Counted from the first letter of the stretch, positions 1-13,170 are shown. The stretch is DNA of 64,000 nt from Epinephelus fuscoguttatus (GCF_011397635.1 NC_064770.1:24411603-24475602), one strand, 5' to 3'. The notes: generated from the sequence alone by a model not told the origin. Numbers and translations: made by a program.

Positions 1-210
1 CAGTAAATTCTCCTGTCGTGTTTTTGTTCTGATCTAATCTAATCTGTTGTGTATTTTGAGCTACTAAAGCTACCGTAGTAGTGTGAGCCTCAAGTTATTC
101 TGGGTAATGTAGTAACCGTTGTTGTGCTACTGGAAACAATGAGAAGCTGCCGTGTACGTTCGGTGTAAGGAGGAATAAACAGTTAACAAGTTATCTGCTG
201 AGTCCGCATT

Positions 211-1027
211 ATTATGTGAAAAGAATACTCTGACGATTTGGGAGTTATGCCCTTTCTCTGTCATTTTCATATTGAGACAGCGGTTAGCATGGCACTTGTA
301 GGGGGTCAGTACATCTTGCGCAGAGGGATACACTGGTGAGCAAACAGCTGCAGCTAGCTCTGGGACAGGTACGCTAGGTCACTCGGTAAAAGCAAACAAA
401 GAGATGACACGGACGATATTACTCACCCGACTATAAGCTGTCCATCAGCTCCTGCAGGCCTGGGGCATTTTTTCCAGTTCATCTTAGGAACATGAAAAAA
501 AGTTTCAATCATTCCAGGATTAGTGATTGCTGTAAAGTTTTCATTCCTTGTGATGCACTCTCTGCGGCGGTTTTCCTCCTGATGATATATCTCCCCAACG
601 ATGGTAGCACCGAGGGAGCGGAGGATTCAGCCTCTCTTCTCGCCTGCTCAGCATGCAACACATGGAGTTCCTCATCTGTGTACTCCGGCTCAAACATGTA
701 TGGCTCTGGGTCTGTGTCTGCTACAAGAAACTCTTCAAAATTGCGTTCAAAGTCGTCCATTGCAGCTACTAAAATCTGGAGATATTGCTAGGCTAAATAA
801 ACAGCTGAGTTTTGTTTACAAGCTACGTCTGTGCCTGCTCACCGGTGTATCCCTCCGCGGATCACAGCGCAGGACGTACTGACCCCCTATAAGCGCAATG
901 CTAAACGCTGAGACCCAGCCACTGGACGTACAGACACAAAAAAGATATCGATCATGTTGTCTCAGTATGAAAATGATAGAGAAAGGGCATAACTCCCAAA
1001 TGGTCGGAGTATTCTTTTATGTGAAGA
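211..1027. repeat. Inverted-repeat (fold-back) element
   Basis: The left arm, about 211-343, is the imperfect reverse complement of the right arm, about 835-1027. Both arms share the words AGAAAGGGCATAACTCCCAAAT and GTACTGACCCCCTA in opposite orientation. The right arm carries an extra segment of about 45 bp near 910-955. The loop, 344-834, holds a minus-strand acidic ORF described separately. This is the geometry of a decayed DNA transposon or of a head-to-head duplication. No clean terminal motif or target duplication was found, so the outer limits are uncertain and the repeat may extend to about 180 on the left and 1090 on the right. Confidence 0.6.
509..760 (-). pseudogene. Acidic repeat-associated ORF, possible captured exon
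   Basis: An 83-codon minus-strand frame with a strongly acidic N-terminal part (DTDPEPYMFEPEYTDEEL at about residues 15-32) and a basic middle. From memory, this acidic segment resembles the N-terminus of multi-copy teleost predicted proteins often labelled P2X purinoceptor 7-like, which travel with repeats; that is recall and unverified. The frame sits in the loop of an inverted repeat. Downstream on the same strand, near 440-450, is a good donor-like GTGAGTAA. It is probably a repeat-borne exon or pseudogene rather than a single-copy gene. Confidence 0.35.
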
Positions 1028-1089
1028 TACACAGTGAAGACAAAACATAATCCTAACACAGCAAAGCTGTTATCTGCAGCCTTCGCTTG

Positions 1090-3390
1090 CAAAGCTAACG
1101 CTACTAACGTTAGGTCAGTCCAACTAATTAGTGGAAACACGCTAACATGCTAATGTTACACACAAATTAGTAGTAAAGTAAGACCTGTTCATAAATGTTC
1201 TGGTGTAGCTCTGAATTTCTTATAAACTGAGGACAACTGCCTGCTGTATATTTGTGTTCATGGTCACAGTCACAGATAATTTTACATGATGCTCCTTCGT
1301 TATCCGCCATGACATCAAAAGTACAACCAAGTCCTCATAGATACATCTCTGGTAAAACTGTTAGGTGTTATGTGATCAGCAATGCCCGTTGCATACTACT
1401 TACTTGAAGAACACTGTAAACATGGCTCCTTCTTCTGTGGTTTAATCGCTGCGGCTGCTGCGGGCGAGCAGAATCACTTGCGCCTCGGGTGCCGTATTCT
1501 GGTTTGCTGACTTCCGCTGTGTGTCCGACCCGAGTGAGGCTACACTAAATAGCCATATAGAGAAAGGCTTTTTTGTCGCTGTTGGGTTCAAATAAATATG
1601 CGGATCTTCAAGGGGGGGTGATACGAACTAGGGGCAGTTTTATTAATGGTAAAAAGTTCCGCACAGCTGCTTTAAATAAACAGTCATTTTAGTGTGTATA
1701 GAGCCGGCACACTTTCACGTCTAACTGGGTGAATTAAGGGTTTATGTCAAACAAACCAGAGTTGTTTTTGTTGGAACACTGGGAATATGAACCAAAATGG
1801 ATTTTGTGAGATTTATTTTGTTTCTTTCAGCTTCAAGTGAAATTTGTTTTGTGATGATAAAATTATTGTTTATTTAAATGGAGTCAGGTAGGTTTGACGA
1901 TAGTGATTTTTGGGCTGTTTCCTGTCAAACCAAAAGGATTTTACTCCTTAAAAAAGGCCTGTCTCTGTAGGGATCATTTCCATAATGGCCAGTAACTCAA
2001 GCTTGAAAATCAAAGTAGGAGAGCAGAAATTACAGTATTTACCTCTGATGCAGTGGACTAAAGGTAGAATTACAAAGTAAAGTACAAGTAAAATCTACTC
2101 ATGTATAGTAGTTGACTCATTGTACTTAGTTACATTCAAACACTTGTAGTTATTGAAATCACACCAGCTGAACATCAAACAGTGAAAAAAACATGAAGAA
2201 TACTTGATGGAAATATGACATTATTTGTTTGATTCATGTATTAATTCGAGGACGGTTATAAGTCACCTCCACGGGGATGTTTTCATCTGTCACTGTCTTT
2301 CGTCTCATCAGTGGAGTGAAAGCTTGAGGGACAAATAAGTCACATGCTTCACGTGTGTTGTGATTTATTGCGGAAGTTCCACTGCACTTTGCTTTTATCA
2401 GTATATCCATTTACACCTTAGAAATTTTGACTTTTTTTTATAGTTTTTGGCATTTGCACTCACAGGGATGCACAAGTTCAAATGTGGATAAAAATACTGG
2501 ATTGAAATATACTTACTGTTATAGCCACAAGTCCACAGCAGTCAGTGGTGTTGGATAGGCTAACAAAATGATGGACTTTGACATGGGAGACAGCTCTTTG
2601 TTCTCCTACCAACAGTCATCAGCTGTGTCTCCGTTCAGGGGCTGCAGCCACCGAAGGCTGCATTTGAAGACCGACTGCATCACATCGGCGTGACCAAGGC
2701 TGTCCCATTTTGAAGACTCCTTTAAATGCTGCTGAAAAATGCAGCCTTGTTTCACAGAATTTGGAGGATGCAACGGATGAATCCTTCGTGGCCCAGCCTA
2801 TCCCAAGATGCATTGCATAGGTTAACTAAGATGTGTTAACTAGCTAATGGTTAACTGTTATTAACATTACTATTAGCTGAAAGCACACAGCGTAAACAAT
2901 CTTAATTTGATAAGTTTACCTAAATATGGTCCATCTGCCTAAAATATAACTAACTTACTAGCTTACTCCTTCTTTCGTCAAGTAAAGCTGGTTGCTAGGT
3001 AACAACAACGGCAACAGGTCGGGGTGAGAACAACTGTCTAGGAAACAAGGAAATCCTCCGCAGGTTAGACCGTCCAATTGCAGATGTGGCCGACATTGAC
3101 CGTGACGGCCGTGTCCCTGAATTGAGACACAGCTAATGTAGGTTTCTTTTAACCACGATCACAGTTATTCCTTAATCTTAACCAAAAAGTCAATATTGTT
3201 ACTATGACGACTAGAAATTTTAACAAAAACAAAATGTTTCCTTAAGTTGTTTTTGTACCTAAATTTAACCAGAATTGTAAGATACCAATTTTATTTTTGT
3301 AATGGTGATTTGCAACAGTTTTGGAAGGCACTGTATAAAATTATTTTGTAATTTAACTTAAAAGATTTGTTGGAAACAGTATGTGCGACT
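1090..3390. other. Intergenic, no gene seen
   Basis: AT-rich non-coding sequence. A GC-richer patch lies at about 1450-1530. Only short chance frames are present, and I see no exon with matching splice signals. Confidence 0.6.
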
Positions 3391-3392
3391 AA

Positions 3393-3940
3393 AGGCCCAT
3401 TTATGCTCAACGTTAAATACGGATACGGATACGGACGGAGCCTTCTGTCCATGTTCCACGTTCATTTCGTCCGTATTTCTGCACGTTTCCATAAAACTTA
3501 CGGATATGGGCCAAACGGAGCAGTACCACCGGGAACCGTGAGGGCAGTGTTGCTGTCACTACCCGATATGTAGTTCTATTGAGACACGAAGAAGAAATAA
3601 CAATTCAATTTCTCTCATCGGCAGTACGAGAGAAAAGAATTCTCCGTCCTCCAGTCGCGATGTATTTAACGGCCTCACTGACCACCGCCTCCTACAACGC
3701 TGCCTCTGTTTTTGTCTTTTATGCAAGAGGTACATTATCAATGTCTCCTCCACAGTCGCCATGTTTGTTTTTGAGTTTGTTGTTGTCATAAACTTTTGAC
3801 GCTGGGCTGCCTCCTGGTGGATATATTGGTTAACATCCATGCCAACGTAAAGGGCGCATGGAAGTATGTGGGCAGTGAAGGTAACATCGTTTGAAACGGA
3901 CATATACATTTTCGTATGTAAAGGGAGCATAAATGGGCCT
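3393..3940 (-). mobile_element. Non-autonomous PIF/Harbinger-type element
   Basis: The ends are inverted repeats: the left begins AGGCCCATTTATGCTC, and the right ends with its complement followed by variation (GAGCATAAATGGGCCT). Both sides carry TAA (3390-3392 and 3941-3943), the 3-bp target duplication expected of PIF/Harbinger. The minus strand carries a 123-codon frame at 3559-3930. Its RRRWSVRPLN followed by GEFFSLV resembles the conserved N-terminal part of Harbinger transposases (basic-WxVRP followed by GEF/GEY). The catalytic DDE portion is absent, so this is an internally deleted 548-bp derivative. Confidence 0.7.
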
Positions 3941-3942
3941 TA

Positions 3943-4698
3943 AGGCCCTGTCTACAAGTGTACAGACATTTTTAAAAAAAATGATATTTTTCTCTACGCT
4001 TTGGCCAGTGGAGTGTTTGGTTTTTAAAACTGAGATTTTTTTTTAAAAGATGCAATTCTTTCAAAACTCTAATTACTTTGTACCCGTGTGGACGCGTAAA
4101 ACAGAGCATTTGGAAACGATGACATCATCTCCTCAATTTGTGCATGTCAGTTGTTGCTTTGTGTAATAAACATGCAACAGAAACAACAGCTGCAATGGCG
4201 GACTACCGGTTTGTTCATGTTTTGTTAGCACAGATTGGTCTAATGACTACTTTACACTTAAACGTAGTGTTGCTTATCCACACCACGGATGAACAGAGGT
4301 GTCTGCACCCAATGTTACTGCCTCCACCTCAGTGTTTAAAGGCTCAGTTTAAAGGCTGCCAGAAACCATGGCTTTGGATCTGGATTGGTCAGATTAGTAG
4401 GACAATTTTGAAAGTGGGATTGTTGCGGATAAGGTGTGGAAGGAAACTTTTTGTCCAGAGCATCACTCATAACTTTGAGTGAGCTCCTTGGTTTTTATGT
4501 TGGAGGGGAATAAACAGTGGTGAGATCTGCAGCAGGGGTTTTGACAAAGGCAACCCCAGCCTCAACACTGACAAGCACTTTAAGTTGTTTTTGAGTTCTA
4601 GTGTGTACAGAGATGTTTTGTAAAATGAAGGACATGTGGACAGATTTTTTTTTTAAAACGCTGTGGGAAAACATCTGTAGACGTGTAGACAGGGGCTG
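3943..4698. mobile_element. hAT-like non-autonomous element
   Basis: Inverted ends: GCCCTGTCTACAAGTGTACA on the left and, read on the minus strand, CCCCTGTCTACACGTCTACA on the right. No coding domain is recognised inside. The element starts only 2-3 bases after the Harbinger-type element ends, so its left target duplication cannot be read. The hAT assignment rests on terminal style and is tentative. Confidence 0.5.
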
Positions 4699-4699
4699 A

Positions 4700-6640
4700 A
4701 TAATCCCCACTCAAATGTCTATTGACTGTTGAGTGCTTACAACCGGTGAATCAAACTGGCTGTGTAACGTTGAATAGGTGCCGACAAGTGGTTGTATAGT
4801 GTAGAGATGCATGTGGACGTGTCCTTCATCCACGTGTGTGCACAAACATGTGACCTCAGGTACTCCACGGCATGTTGGTGCGCTCCTTCCCTCCGTCTTG
4901 AGGCCTCTTAGAGTTTGTGTGGCTGTTTGACAGTCAGCGGTGTGACTGGCACACGTGAGAGTTGAAAAACATCCCCTCCCACTCCCACTTATCTGCACAC
5001 CAGAAGGGGAAAAGGTCGGGGATGTTCTGCGCTAACAACCCTCTGTTCCACGTCACGGTGTAGGCCAGGTGTCAGCCGCGACTTAATGGAGAGATGGGCC
5101 CCAGTGGTTTTCAGTTTGGACTTATTGATCTGTCAGTCTGCACCAGCGACAGGGCATCTGTGGTGGGATGGTGGCTTGTTAACAGATACTATCACTCTAA
5201 AAGTGGAGTTTGAGATTAGGTGGTGTAAAGTGGACAAAGAGGAGAGGATGTGAAAGCTTGTGTTGAAGCATGGACAGCCGGGAAAAGATAGTGAATATTC
5301 AGTAAATCAAATGGAAGAGGTTTTGTAGCTCTGGTTTGTCTCCAGTCTGAGAACGGAGAGGAAGGGAAAGAGAGAAGTGGTGTCAGCTTGTCATGGGGGA
5401 GACGAGCCAGAGAGGGCGCGGGAGGACAGAGGAGGCAAGAGAGGAGGGAGGTGTTGTTAGAGGCAATAAATCAGAGATGTTGTTGATGCAGTGACAGAGC
5501 TGACTTTGTTTGACCAGCTGACAACAGAACGCTGTTGCCGCTGCTGAAAACACTGCAAACCCAAATCCCCCGCGTATCGTTTGGCATTTTCTGGATCACA
5601 GTGATACATCAGTCTGAGGATAATTACAGTGCTGTGATCTAGATGTCGTCTTAATGTTTCATTTTCCTCCTCATCTTCCATCCATTTACCCTTCTTCCCC
5701 TCTGTATTTAATTCTCTCCTCGTCCCTCTATCTCCCTCCAAATAACTTTCACCTTTCGTGTTTTTTTTTCCACAGCTGAAACCTCATAAAACCATTTGGA
5801 GAAGATCCCAGAGCACATTATAAATGTTAGTATTGTTTATAAACCCTTTAAACACGATGAGCTGTCAGCCTGCAGTGTCTTATCACTGGCAGCAGTGTTA
5901 GCCTTGAAGTCAGGACAGTCATCTCCACCAAACTTTGACTCACTGTGGCCTGTCTGTGAAATGAATGGCTGTTAGAGGTGAGCAGAGGCAGAGCACTGCA
6001 GTAGCATCAATATCATTAGCAGCAACCAGGGCCTCTCTCAATATGCCCATTAACCTTAAATATCTTGTTTCAATACATATCTCTTTTTCTCATTCTTGCT
6101 CTATCATCTTTATTGCATCTTTCTTTTTCTTATGAGCTTCCCTTACCCTTCCTCATTAACTCTCAGATCACATACATCAGGCTTATGCTCACAATAAATT
6201 GTGTCCAACTGATATTATCCAACACAATCGCCAGGGAAATGTTTGGATTGTACGCTGCTGCAAACTATACGGATACTTTACATTTACACAATATGTTGAA
6301 ACTTTGCTGTATTTAATGTGTGATTATGTATATGCACAAAAACTACTTGGTAATGTTGAGGAAAAGATCATGTTTTGGCTTAAATACCCAGTGTTGGTGG
6401 CACAATACTCATTAATTAATTAATTAATTGCATTACGATTTTGCACACTTGTAGGACAATGCACAGATTTGTACATATTTCATATGTTTCTATTTCTTAC
6501 ACAACATATCTCTTTTATATTTATATTCATATATTGTGTTATATATTGTAGCATAATGCACAATTTTCTCAGTTTTTCACATTTTTATTGCACACTGCTT
6601 ATTTTATTTTTCTTTTCTCATAGTTTCTCTGTGTCTGTAC
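4700..6640. other. Intergenic, no gene seen
   Basis: No supported exon. It includes a purine-rich stretch at about 5340-5460, a pyrimidine-rich stretch at about 5650-5750, and a short (TTAA)n tract at about 6412-6430. The frames here are chance ORFs in AT-rich DNA. Confidence 0.55.
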
Positions 6641-7730
6641 AGTGGATCATTACAAAATGCCCATGTTTGGAGCCAAAAAACCTGCAGAAAAAACTCTGAC
6701 GGGTCACTACAAAATGCTCACGTTCAGAGCCTAAAAAGACGCAGGGAAAACACTGACAGGTTGCAACAAAATGCCCATACTTGGAGCCTAAAAATCCACT
6801 GGAAAAACACTGACAGGTTGCCACAAAATGCCCATACTTGGAGCCTAAAAATCCACTGGAAAAACACTGACAGGTTGCCACAAAATGCCCATACTTGGAG
6901 CCTAAAAATCCACTGGAAAAACACTGACAGGTTGCCACAAAATGCCCATGCTTGGAGTCTAAAAATCTGCTGGAAAAACACTGACAGGTTGCTACAAAAC
7001 ACTCATGTTTGAGGCCCTAAAAAGCGGCTGGAAAAACACTGATGGGTCGCTATAAAATGCCTTCATTTAGAGCCTAAAAAGACACTAGAAAAACATTGAC
7101 AGGTCACTACAAAATGCCCATGCTTGGAGCCCAAGAAAACAGCTGGAAAAACACTGGCACATTGCCACAAAATGTTCATGTTTGGAGCCTAAAAAGACAC
7201 AGGAATAACACTGACAAGTCACTACAAAAAGTCTATGTTCAGAGCCTAAAAATCCGCTGGAAAAACACTGATGGGTTGCTACAAAATGCCCACGTTTGGA
7301 ACCTAAAAATCCGTTGGGAAAACACTGACAGGTGGTTACAAAACACTCATTTTGGAGCATAAAAAGACACCGGAAAAAAACTGACAAGTCACTACAAAAT
7401 GCCTACGTTTGGAGCCTAAAAATCTGTTGGAAAAACACTGGCACATTGCTTCAAAATGCCCATGTTCAGAGCCCTAAAAAGACACAGGAAAAAAATTGAC
7501 AGGGTGCTACAAAATACCCAAGTTCAGAGCCTAAAAAGCAGCTGGAAAAACACTGGCAAGTTGCCACAAAATGTCCCTGTTTGGAGCCTGTAGAGCCGGT
7601 GAAAAAGCACTGATGGGTCACTACAAAACGCCCAAGTTTGAAGCATAAGAAGCTACTGGGAAAAAACACTGACAGGTAGCTATGAACTGCTTACGTTTTG
7701 AGCCTTAACAGCCGTTGGAGACAAAGCAAT
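6641..7730. repeat. 57-bp minisatellite array, about 19 units
   Basis: The words TTGGAGCC and CACTGACAGG recur every 57 bp; TTGGAG occurs at 6781, 6838, 6895 and 6952. Central units are nearly identical, and units diverge toward both ends, especially after 7000. Because 57 is 19 codons, frames stay open on both strands and yield 19-residue repeat peptides (for example LPQNAHTWSLKIHWKNTDR). These are not genes: the same array is open in several frames at once and lacks start or splice context. Confidence 0.9.
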
Positions 7731-7744
7731 GACTTGCTAAAACA

Positions 7745-9660
7745 TAACTGATTTTGTTGTTTCTTAGTCTAAAATAGTGGTCTGCAGCTTGGCAGCTGCC
7801 ATCTACATGGCAGTACAAACCTGAATTTCGAGCCAAATAAATAGCACTAAGGAGGATTTATAGCATTAGGGGTTTTCTCTCCATTTTAAACTGTTTTAAA
7901 ACGTCGGCAAAATCATAATTCTATCTTCACTGCATGGTGTTTTTTTGTGGCTTTTGTGGCTTTGTTCCTGGTTTTCGTTTGGGGGAATTATGGAATCGCC
8001 TCTGCTTTATGTCGGGTCTGACACTTAGAGAAGACAAAAGGGAAATGGTTGTCATCAGGAACAAAGTGCTTGTGACCTTTGAAGCAAGCTTTGATATTCA
8101 CCCCCTCTCTGACTCTCGCCTCACTTCCTTTCCTCTCACCGCCTCACCGCTCTCCTCTATACCCCTCTCCCTCCATCTCATTCTGTCTTTCCGTCTAATC
8201 CTCCCCTCCATTCCCTCTCAATAACCTGCTCTCCTTTTTAACTATCTGTGACCTTCTTCAGACCACACTTTCCTTCACCTTCCATCTATATCCTCATCCC
8301 TCTCTTCTACACTCATCTCATCTTATTAGCCTCCGGATAAGCCGTCAAAGCGAAAACTCAATTTTCTCCAAATGACAAAAAAAAAAATGCTTAATTGCAT
8401 TGCTCACTTTTTTGTGGGGTATAATTTCCTTTTTAAAATGTTCAGTGTAATATGAAGCCCAGGAGAAAGCCTAATGACTAGTATGCAGCCTCTCATGTTT
8501 TGCCACCGGTTTCGAGGGGTTAAGATGCGCAGTGTCGTTTGTCGACAGCCCGTCTGAACACGTCCCTTTAGTGGTGGGATGAGTCAGCCTCGTTACACAC
8601 CTCGGGGAGCACGCTGTGCCTTCTCTTTTCCCGCAAAACGACGTCAATGGCCCTGTCCCCCCGTCATATTACGGGAGCAGCAGGGGGAGCACAGACACAA
8701 AAGCACTCCCACACAACTCGACAGAAGGGGTCACCTATGCAAACACATACACAGACACACAAGCAAATGTAGACAGAAGACAAACACACAGCAGCCCATT
8801 ATCTGTCCTGCAGGTCATTTTAATCCCCTCTCAGTGGGAGACACTTATTTCGCAAAGAGAAACAGCAGGGACATTTGCATGTGTCCAGGCATGAGATGCA
8901 CGTGTCTCAGTATGCATGTATTCATGCTGTATGTATGTTGTCCTCATTTTTGTGTTCTGTGTATGCATGGGTGTGCAGCTCTCGTCTGTCCCCCCTTCCT
9001 CGACCCCAGAGACAATGTAAGGACCAGGAGTCAATTGAAATGAATGGGCAATCCAGTGCAAGCTGGCTAGAGCTAAATGGAAATGTCAGGCTCACCACGG
9101 ATCCCTTTTGTTTGTCTGTAGAAGGCCTCGTCTCACCGGGGAGCCCAGACAGAATAATACCCAACCAGTGACAGTCAACACCTCACTGTTTCCATTTCAT
9201 GTCACTCCTCTCTGTTTAGTGGGCAGAGGAACAATACAGGTAGTGAAGCGAGGTATTAAAGGTGAAGCACATTCTGCAGGGTTTGTAATGGACCTCCAGT
9301 AGGAAGTTTATGTGCAGGTCAGAGCTTATCTGCAACTTTTTCTGGTACAAAAAACACAAACAGTGTTAAGATTTCTTGGATAAACCAGGTGATAGGCTGC
9401 AGGTGTGTTTACAGTACGGGGGTGGCTGTATGGGAAACAACACACACAAAGACTCAGTCTGACCAGACTGAGATAAAAAGAGATTGTTGAAACAAGCAGT
9501 AGGCAAAACAAGAGACATTAAATCGGGTAGCTCAACAGATGTGCTGCATGTTAGAGTTGTTTCGTTTATTCGACAATGATAGCTCAAGGAGGTTTATGGC
9601 AACAAAAACGTCAGAATAAATGTTGGCAGTGGACATTTCTGTAAATCACGGATATGTTTA
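7745..9660. other. Intergenic, no gene seen
   Basis: Mixed sequence with a long pyrimidine-rich run at about 8100-8330 and TG/CA-rich text at 8740-8980. Overlapping frames on both strands between 8579 and 9300 show no recognisable domain or consistent splice pattern. Confidence 0.5.
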
Positions 9661-9667
9661 ATTTGTC

Positions 9668-10249
9668 AACACATTCTAACTCCAACCTCGTCACATATTG
9701 ACGTTTGGTCATGGATCTTCCATGTCCAGATACAATGTGAAAGGTACCCTGGGAACATTGGTTGTTGATGTTCTGGGACACTGTGTCAAGTTATGTTGGT
9801 TACAGGCTGCATTGTCTTCTTTCTAAATACCGAATTTTACTGTTTACATACAGTCTCTTTCAAAATAAATGCACTACATCAGTACAACAACGGGAATTGA
9901 TGTTTTTTTCCCCTTCAGCAGCTAATGTTCAAGGGTAGGTTTAGGCAAAAGCATATTGTTAGGTTTAGGAAAGAAGAACACGATTTGGCGTCATAATCGA
10001 ACAGAACACAGACACCGCTCTTCCAAGTAAAAGTCTGTTTGTTGGACCCATACACCACCCCTCCAACCTGCCCTACTCGGACTTTCGCCACCTTGACTTT
10101 CATTCTTGTCCTGTTCTTGTTTCTCCATGAGCCGCTGAGCAGCCACGTATTATGCCAGCGTTAAAGGATGGATTTTTTTTGTCAGCGTCTGACGCCACAA
10201 GTCACTGCCCAAGCACCAGATTTCAACAACTTCGGAGTGAGACTGGGTT
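9668..10249 (+). repeat. Dispersed repeat, copy A
   Basis: Begins AACACATTCTAACTCCAACC and ends near GGAGTGAGACTGGG. It shares an ordered series of words with copies near 18382 and 36382: CATATTGACGTTTGGTCATG, TACATACAGTCTCTTTCAAA, GGTTTAGG twice, and CACCGCTCTTCCAAG or variants. No coding capacity is seen. Class unknown; the ends are weakly inverted (ATTCTCACTCC against GGAATGAGACT), so a non-autonomous DNA element is possible. Confidence 0.7.
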
Positions 10250-11895
10250 GAATTTGTACAATAATAATGTTGTGGATATGTTAAAACTTTACTTTTCAAC
10301 AATACTGTGGGTAATGCGTGGTTATGTTTAGGCACAAAAAACACTTGATTATTCTTAGTATGTATTTTTACATCTTCACTGACCAGTGGATACTTGGTCA
10401 AGACCCCTGGGGATCATGTTCTGTTATGACAGATGTCATGGTGTCAGAAGTGCTCGGCTTACTGATGAATGGACAAATTAGACTAATTTTAGTTGGCCCA
10501 AGGTCAAGTTAAATGTGTAAAGGCACCATTTTAGGTAATACTAGGCCGACATGCCACCATCCTATATAAGCTGTGTCTCTCTGTTCACAATCATCACATA
10601 GCTTCTGCATGTAGCCATGTTGATCCGAGCTCGTAATTAAGAAAGAACTCCCTGATTGGCCTCATCCTTGAATTCTGTAGATCACCTCAGAAACATCTAC
10701 TCTCAATTATGGTTAGGAAAGGATCATGTTTTGGCTTTAAATACCTGCTTTTGGTGCCACAATGCTGTAAATGTGATGATGTATCACTGTGGAGTGGCAC
10801 AACCGGCACTGGCAATGCCAAGAATGTCTCTCTAGAAAAAAAACAACAAAAAAAAAAACCAGTTAGGTTGTCTGTTAGTCATGAACAGGGGTCTGCAGTT
10901 CTGTGAAAAACCCAGAAAACCAAACTTGTTTAGAAAATTTGAATTACAGGCAAGAGTTTTAGACTCAGTGTGGAAATGTGAAGTTGTACTTAAGACATGC
11001 ATCAATTTCGGATGAAAAAACTGACTTAGTGTGCTAAGGCCTCAATGGTCGTAGTTTTAAACACTCACAGTTCTGCTCCAAAATTACCTGGTTAGATTTA
11101 GGCAACAAAACTACTTCATGGTTTGGCATTGAACAAGTACTTTTGTCACTAATGTAACATATATGCCACATGACATACATCACATACGGCACTAGCGTAG
11201 CATGCCACGCAGACTAGTATACTAGATGACGTCATTAGTAAAAGAAATCAATCTTGACTTTGGGACACAAACACTAGCCTCCTGGGTGAAAGTTCTGTGT
11301 TTATTAACCCAGCCAGCAACCCTCCTGCTCACCTTATAGGGGCTACTTTGATATTTGTACATCATTGTACAGACTTTGTTGCTTTTTATGCTACGTCACA
11401 TCAGTTCCTTCTCTGCTCCTGTAAAAATTACCACCACCACTATAGGGTGCCGTCTTACAATAAACCTAAGTATGGGTCGTAATAAGCTGCCAACTCACTC
11501 GACCTATGTGGTCGTTTTTTTCAGTGAGAGCGGGCTGGACTTTGATGTGTAGCCTAAAATCAGTGGAGTTTCCCTTTAACTTTCTTTAATTGCTGTAATT
11601 TGGTCAAACCAATGTACAATAATACTCATCACCGAAAAACATAAAGTACACAGCGTTGGAACATGGTGACATTAATATCCCACATCTATATTTAGATGAC
11701 AGATTTTAAAGACAAATTACAAATACAAAATCAGTCTTAAAGAACCTGCAATTATTACGCTGAAGGTTATTAAAAACCTCATGCTGCTTAATGTGAGGAT
11801 CCATATCCTTGGGTCCAGGGTAAACCTAATTTTATGTATTCTGGATTAATGCGCAGTGATTGTGAACCAAAATGACCACCAGGAGAGAAGAAGAA

Positions 11896-11896
<1 letters not shown>

Positions 11897-11926
<30 letters not shown>

Positions 11927-11927
11927 G
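11897..11927. repeat. (CAGA)n microsatellite
   Basis: Nearly eight uninterrupted CAGA units in a purine-rich context. Confidence 0.9.
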
Positions 11928-12605
11928 GAGAAGATTAGTAGCTGAAAACAAGGAATCAATAACACAATCAACCAAGATTCGACATGAAAGCAATTTAACT
12001 TGCCTCTGCAGAGGTTGGTGTGATGCACAAGCGGTGGTGAGTGTGATGATGGGGGTTGTCGTGCAATCTAGCAGCCCTACGTGTACACATATATTGGCTT
12101 GTCGAGTCTTGTAAACTGCTTTGACGTCTCATTTTATGTTTATTGATAGATTGTGCCTTAATGTATCGGCGCATCCCTAATGATTTGTGTGCATGTGCAG
12201 ACATGTGTAAATGTGTGTTTGTATGTGTGTGCGCGCGCGTGTCTTCTGCTGCACATCCTCCAGTCTGGCAAGGACATCTTTAGTCATTAGCTGGAGCCGG
12301 CTTTGTAATTTGTAATCAGCTGATAGTGGCTGAGGCTGTGAAGTGTGATGTACCAGACTGCCATATTTAATCCAATCCCAGATCTATTACTGCAGAGAGG
12401 GACAGGACCACAGAACACACGCACACACAGACGCTGTATGGACGGTGACAGCTGCTAAATGCATTGATGTCTCAGTGATGCTGCATGCGAATCAATGTCA
12501 GAGGCATCTTCATCCAAGGAAACAAATGGGACATGTCTTCATGCTGCACCAGCAAGTTTCACCAAATGAGATTGGTTAGCAACAGAACAAAAGGATGGAT
12601 ACATT

Positions 12606-12606
<1 letters not shown>

Positions 12607-12638
<32 letters not shown>
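12607..12638. repeat. (GT)n microsatellite
   Basis: About 16 uninterrupted GT units. Confidence 0.92.
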
Positions 12639-12641
<3 letters not shown>

Positions 12642-13170
12642 GTTAGTTAATAAATTAAAGTAGTACAGCATGAAACAGGACTCTTTGGACACATCAGAAA
12701 AGCATTAATTTTCTCAGATAACACCTTTGAATTTTACACTCCATGTCACCATTGTATTGAATGAACACAAGTGTCTACTTAAATAAATAGGAATATCTTA
12801 ATACTATAGCTCATCAAACAAACTCACTTCCTGTGTGAAACCAAAAGTCAGTGAAGTTATTTTAATAACAACAGGTGATAGTATATATAGCATGCTATGC
12901 AGTTAGTCAGCGGCATTTCATTTTATGTACCTGAGGCTGGGGTTTTCGTCCCGGAAGTTATTGTTAAGAAACTTTGTCATTGGGTCCATACAAGACGATA
13001 TCCAGGATTATCTTAGACAAACAGAAAATCATCCTAAAAACACAATTCCCATATTACTGCTTCAAGATAAAACCATTTATTTCCAAACTGTCAATATCAG
13101 CTTTTCAGGAACTCAGAAAAACAATCTTGTGCATAGAAGTTCATTTAAAATAACCTTAATTTAAGGTTTA

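Larger units (their letters stand above)
10250..13170. other. Intergenic with repeat fragments, no gene seen
   Basis: Contains relatives of the GGTTTAGGCAACAAAA dispersed repeat (about 10310-10420 and 11085-11330) and two microsatellites. The segment at about 10707-10770 resembles 6360-6420 (ATCATGTTTTGGCTT followed by AATACC). No exon is supported. Confidence 0.5.

Noticed and set aside
6618..7669. Several repeat-protein ORFs on both strands
   Set aside because: By-product of a 57-bp tandem repeat (19 codons) that keeps frames open on both strands.
8579..9302. Cluster of overlapping ORFs up to 154 codons
   Set aside because: No recognisable domain, open on both strands, CA/TG-rich composition; likely chance.
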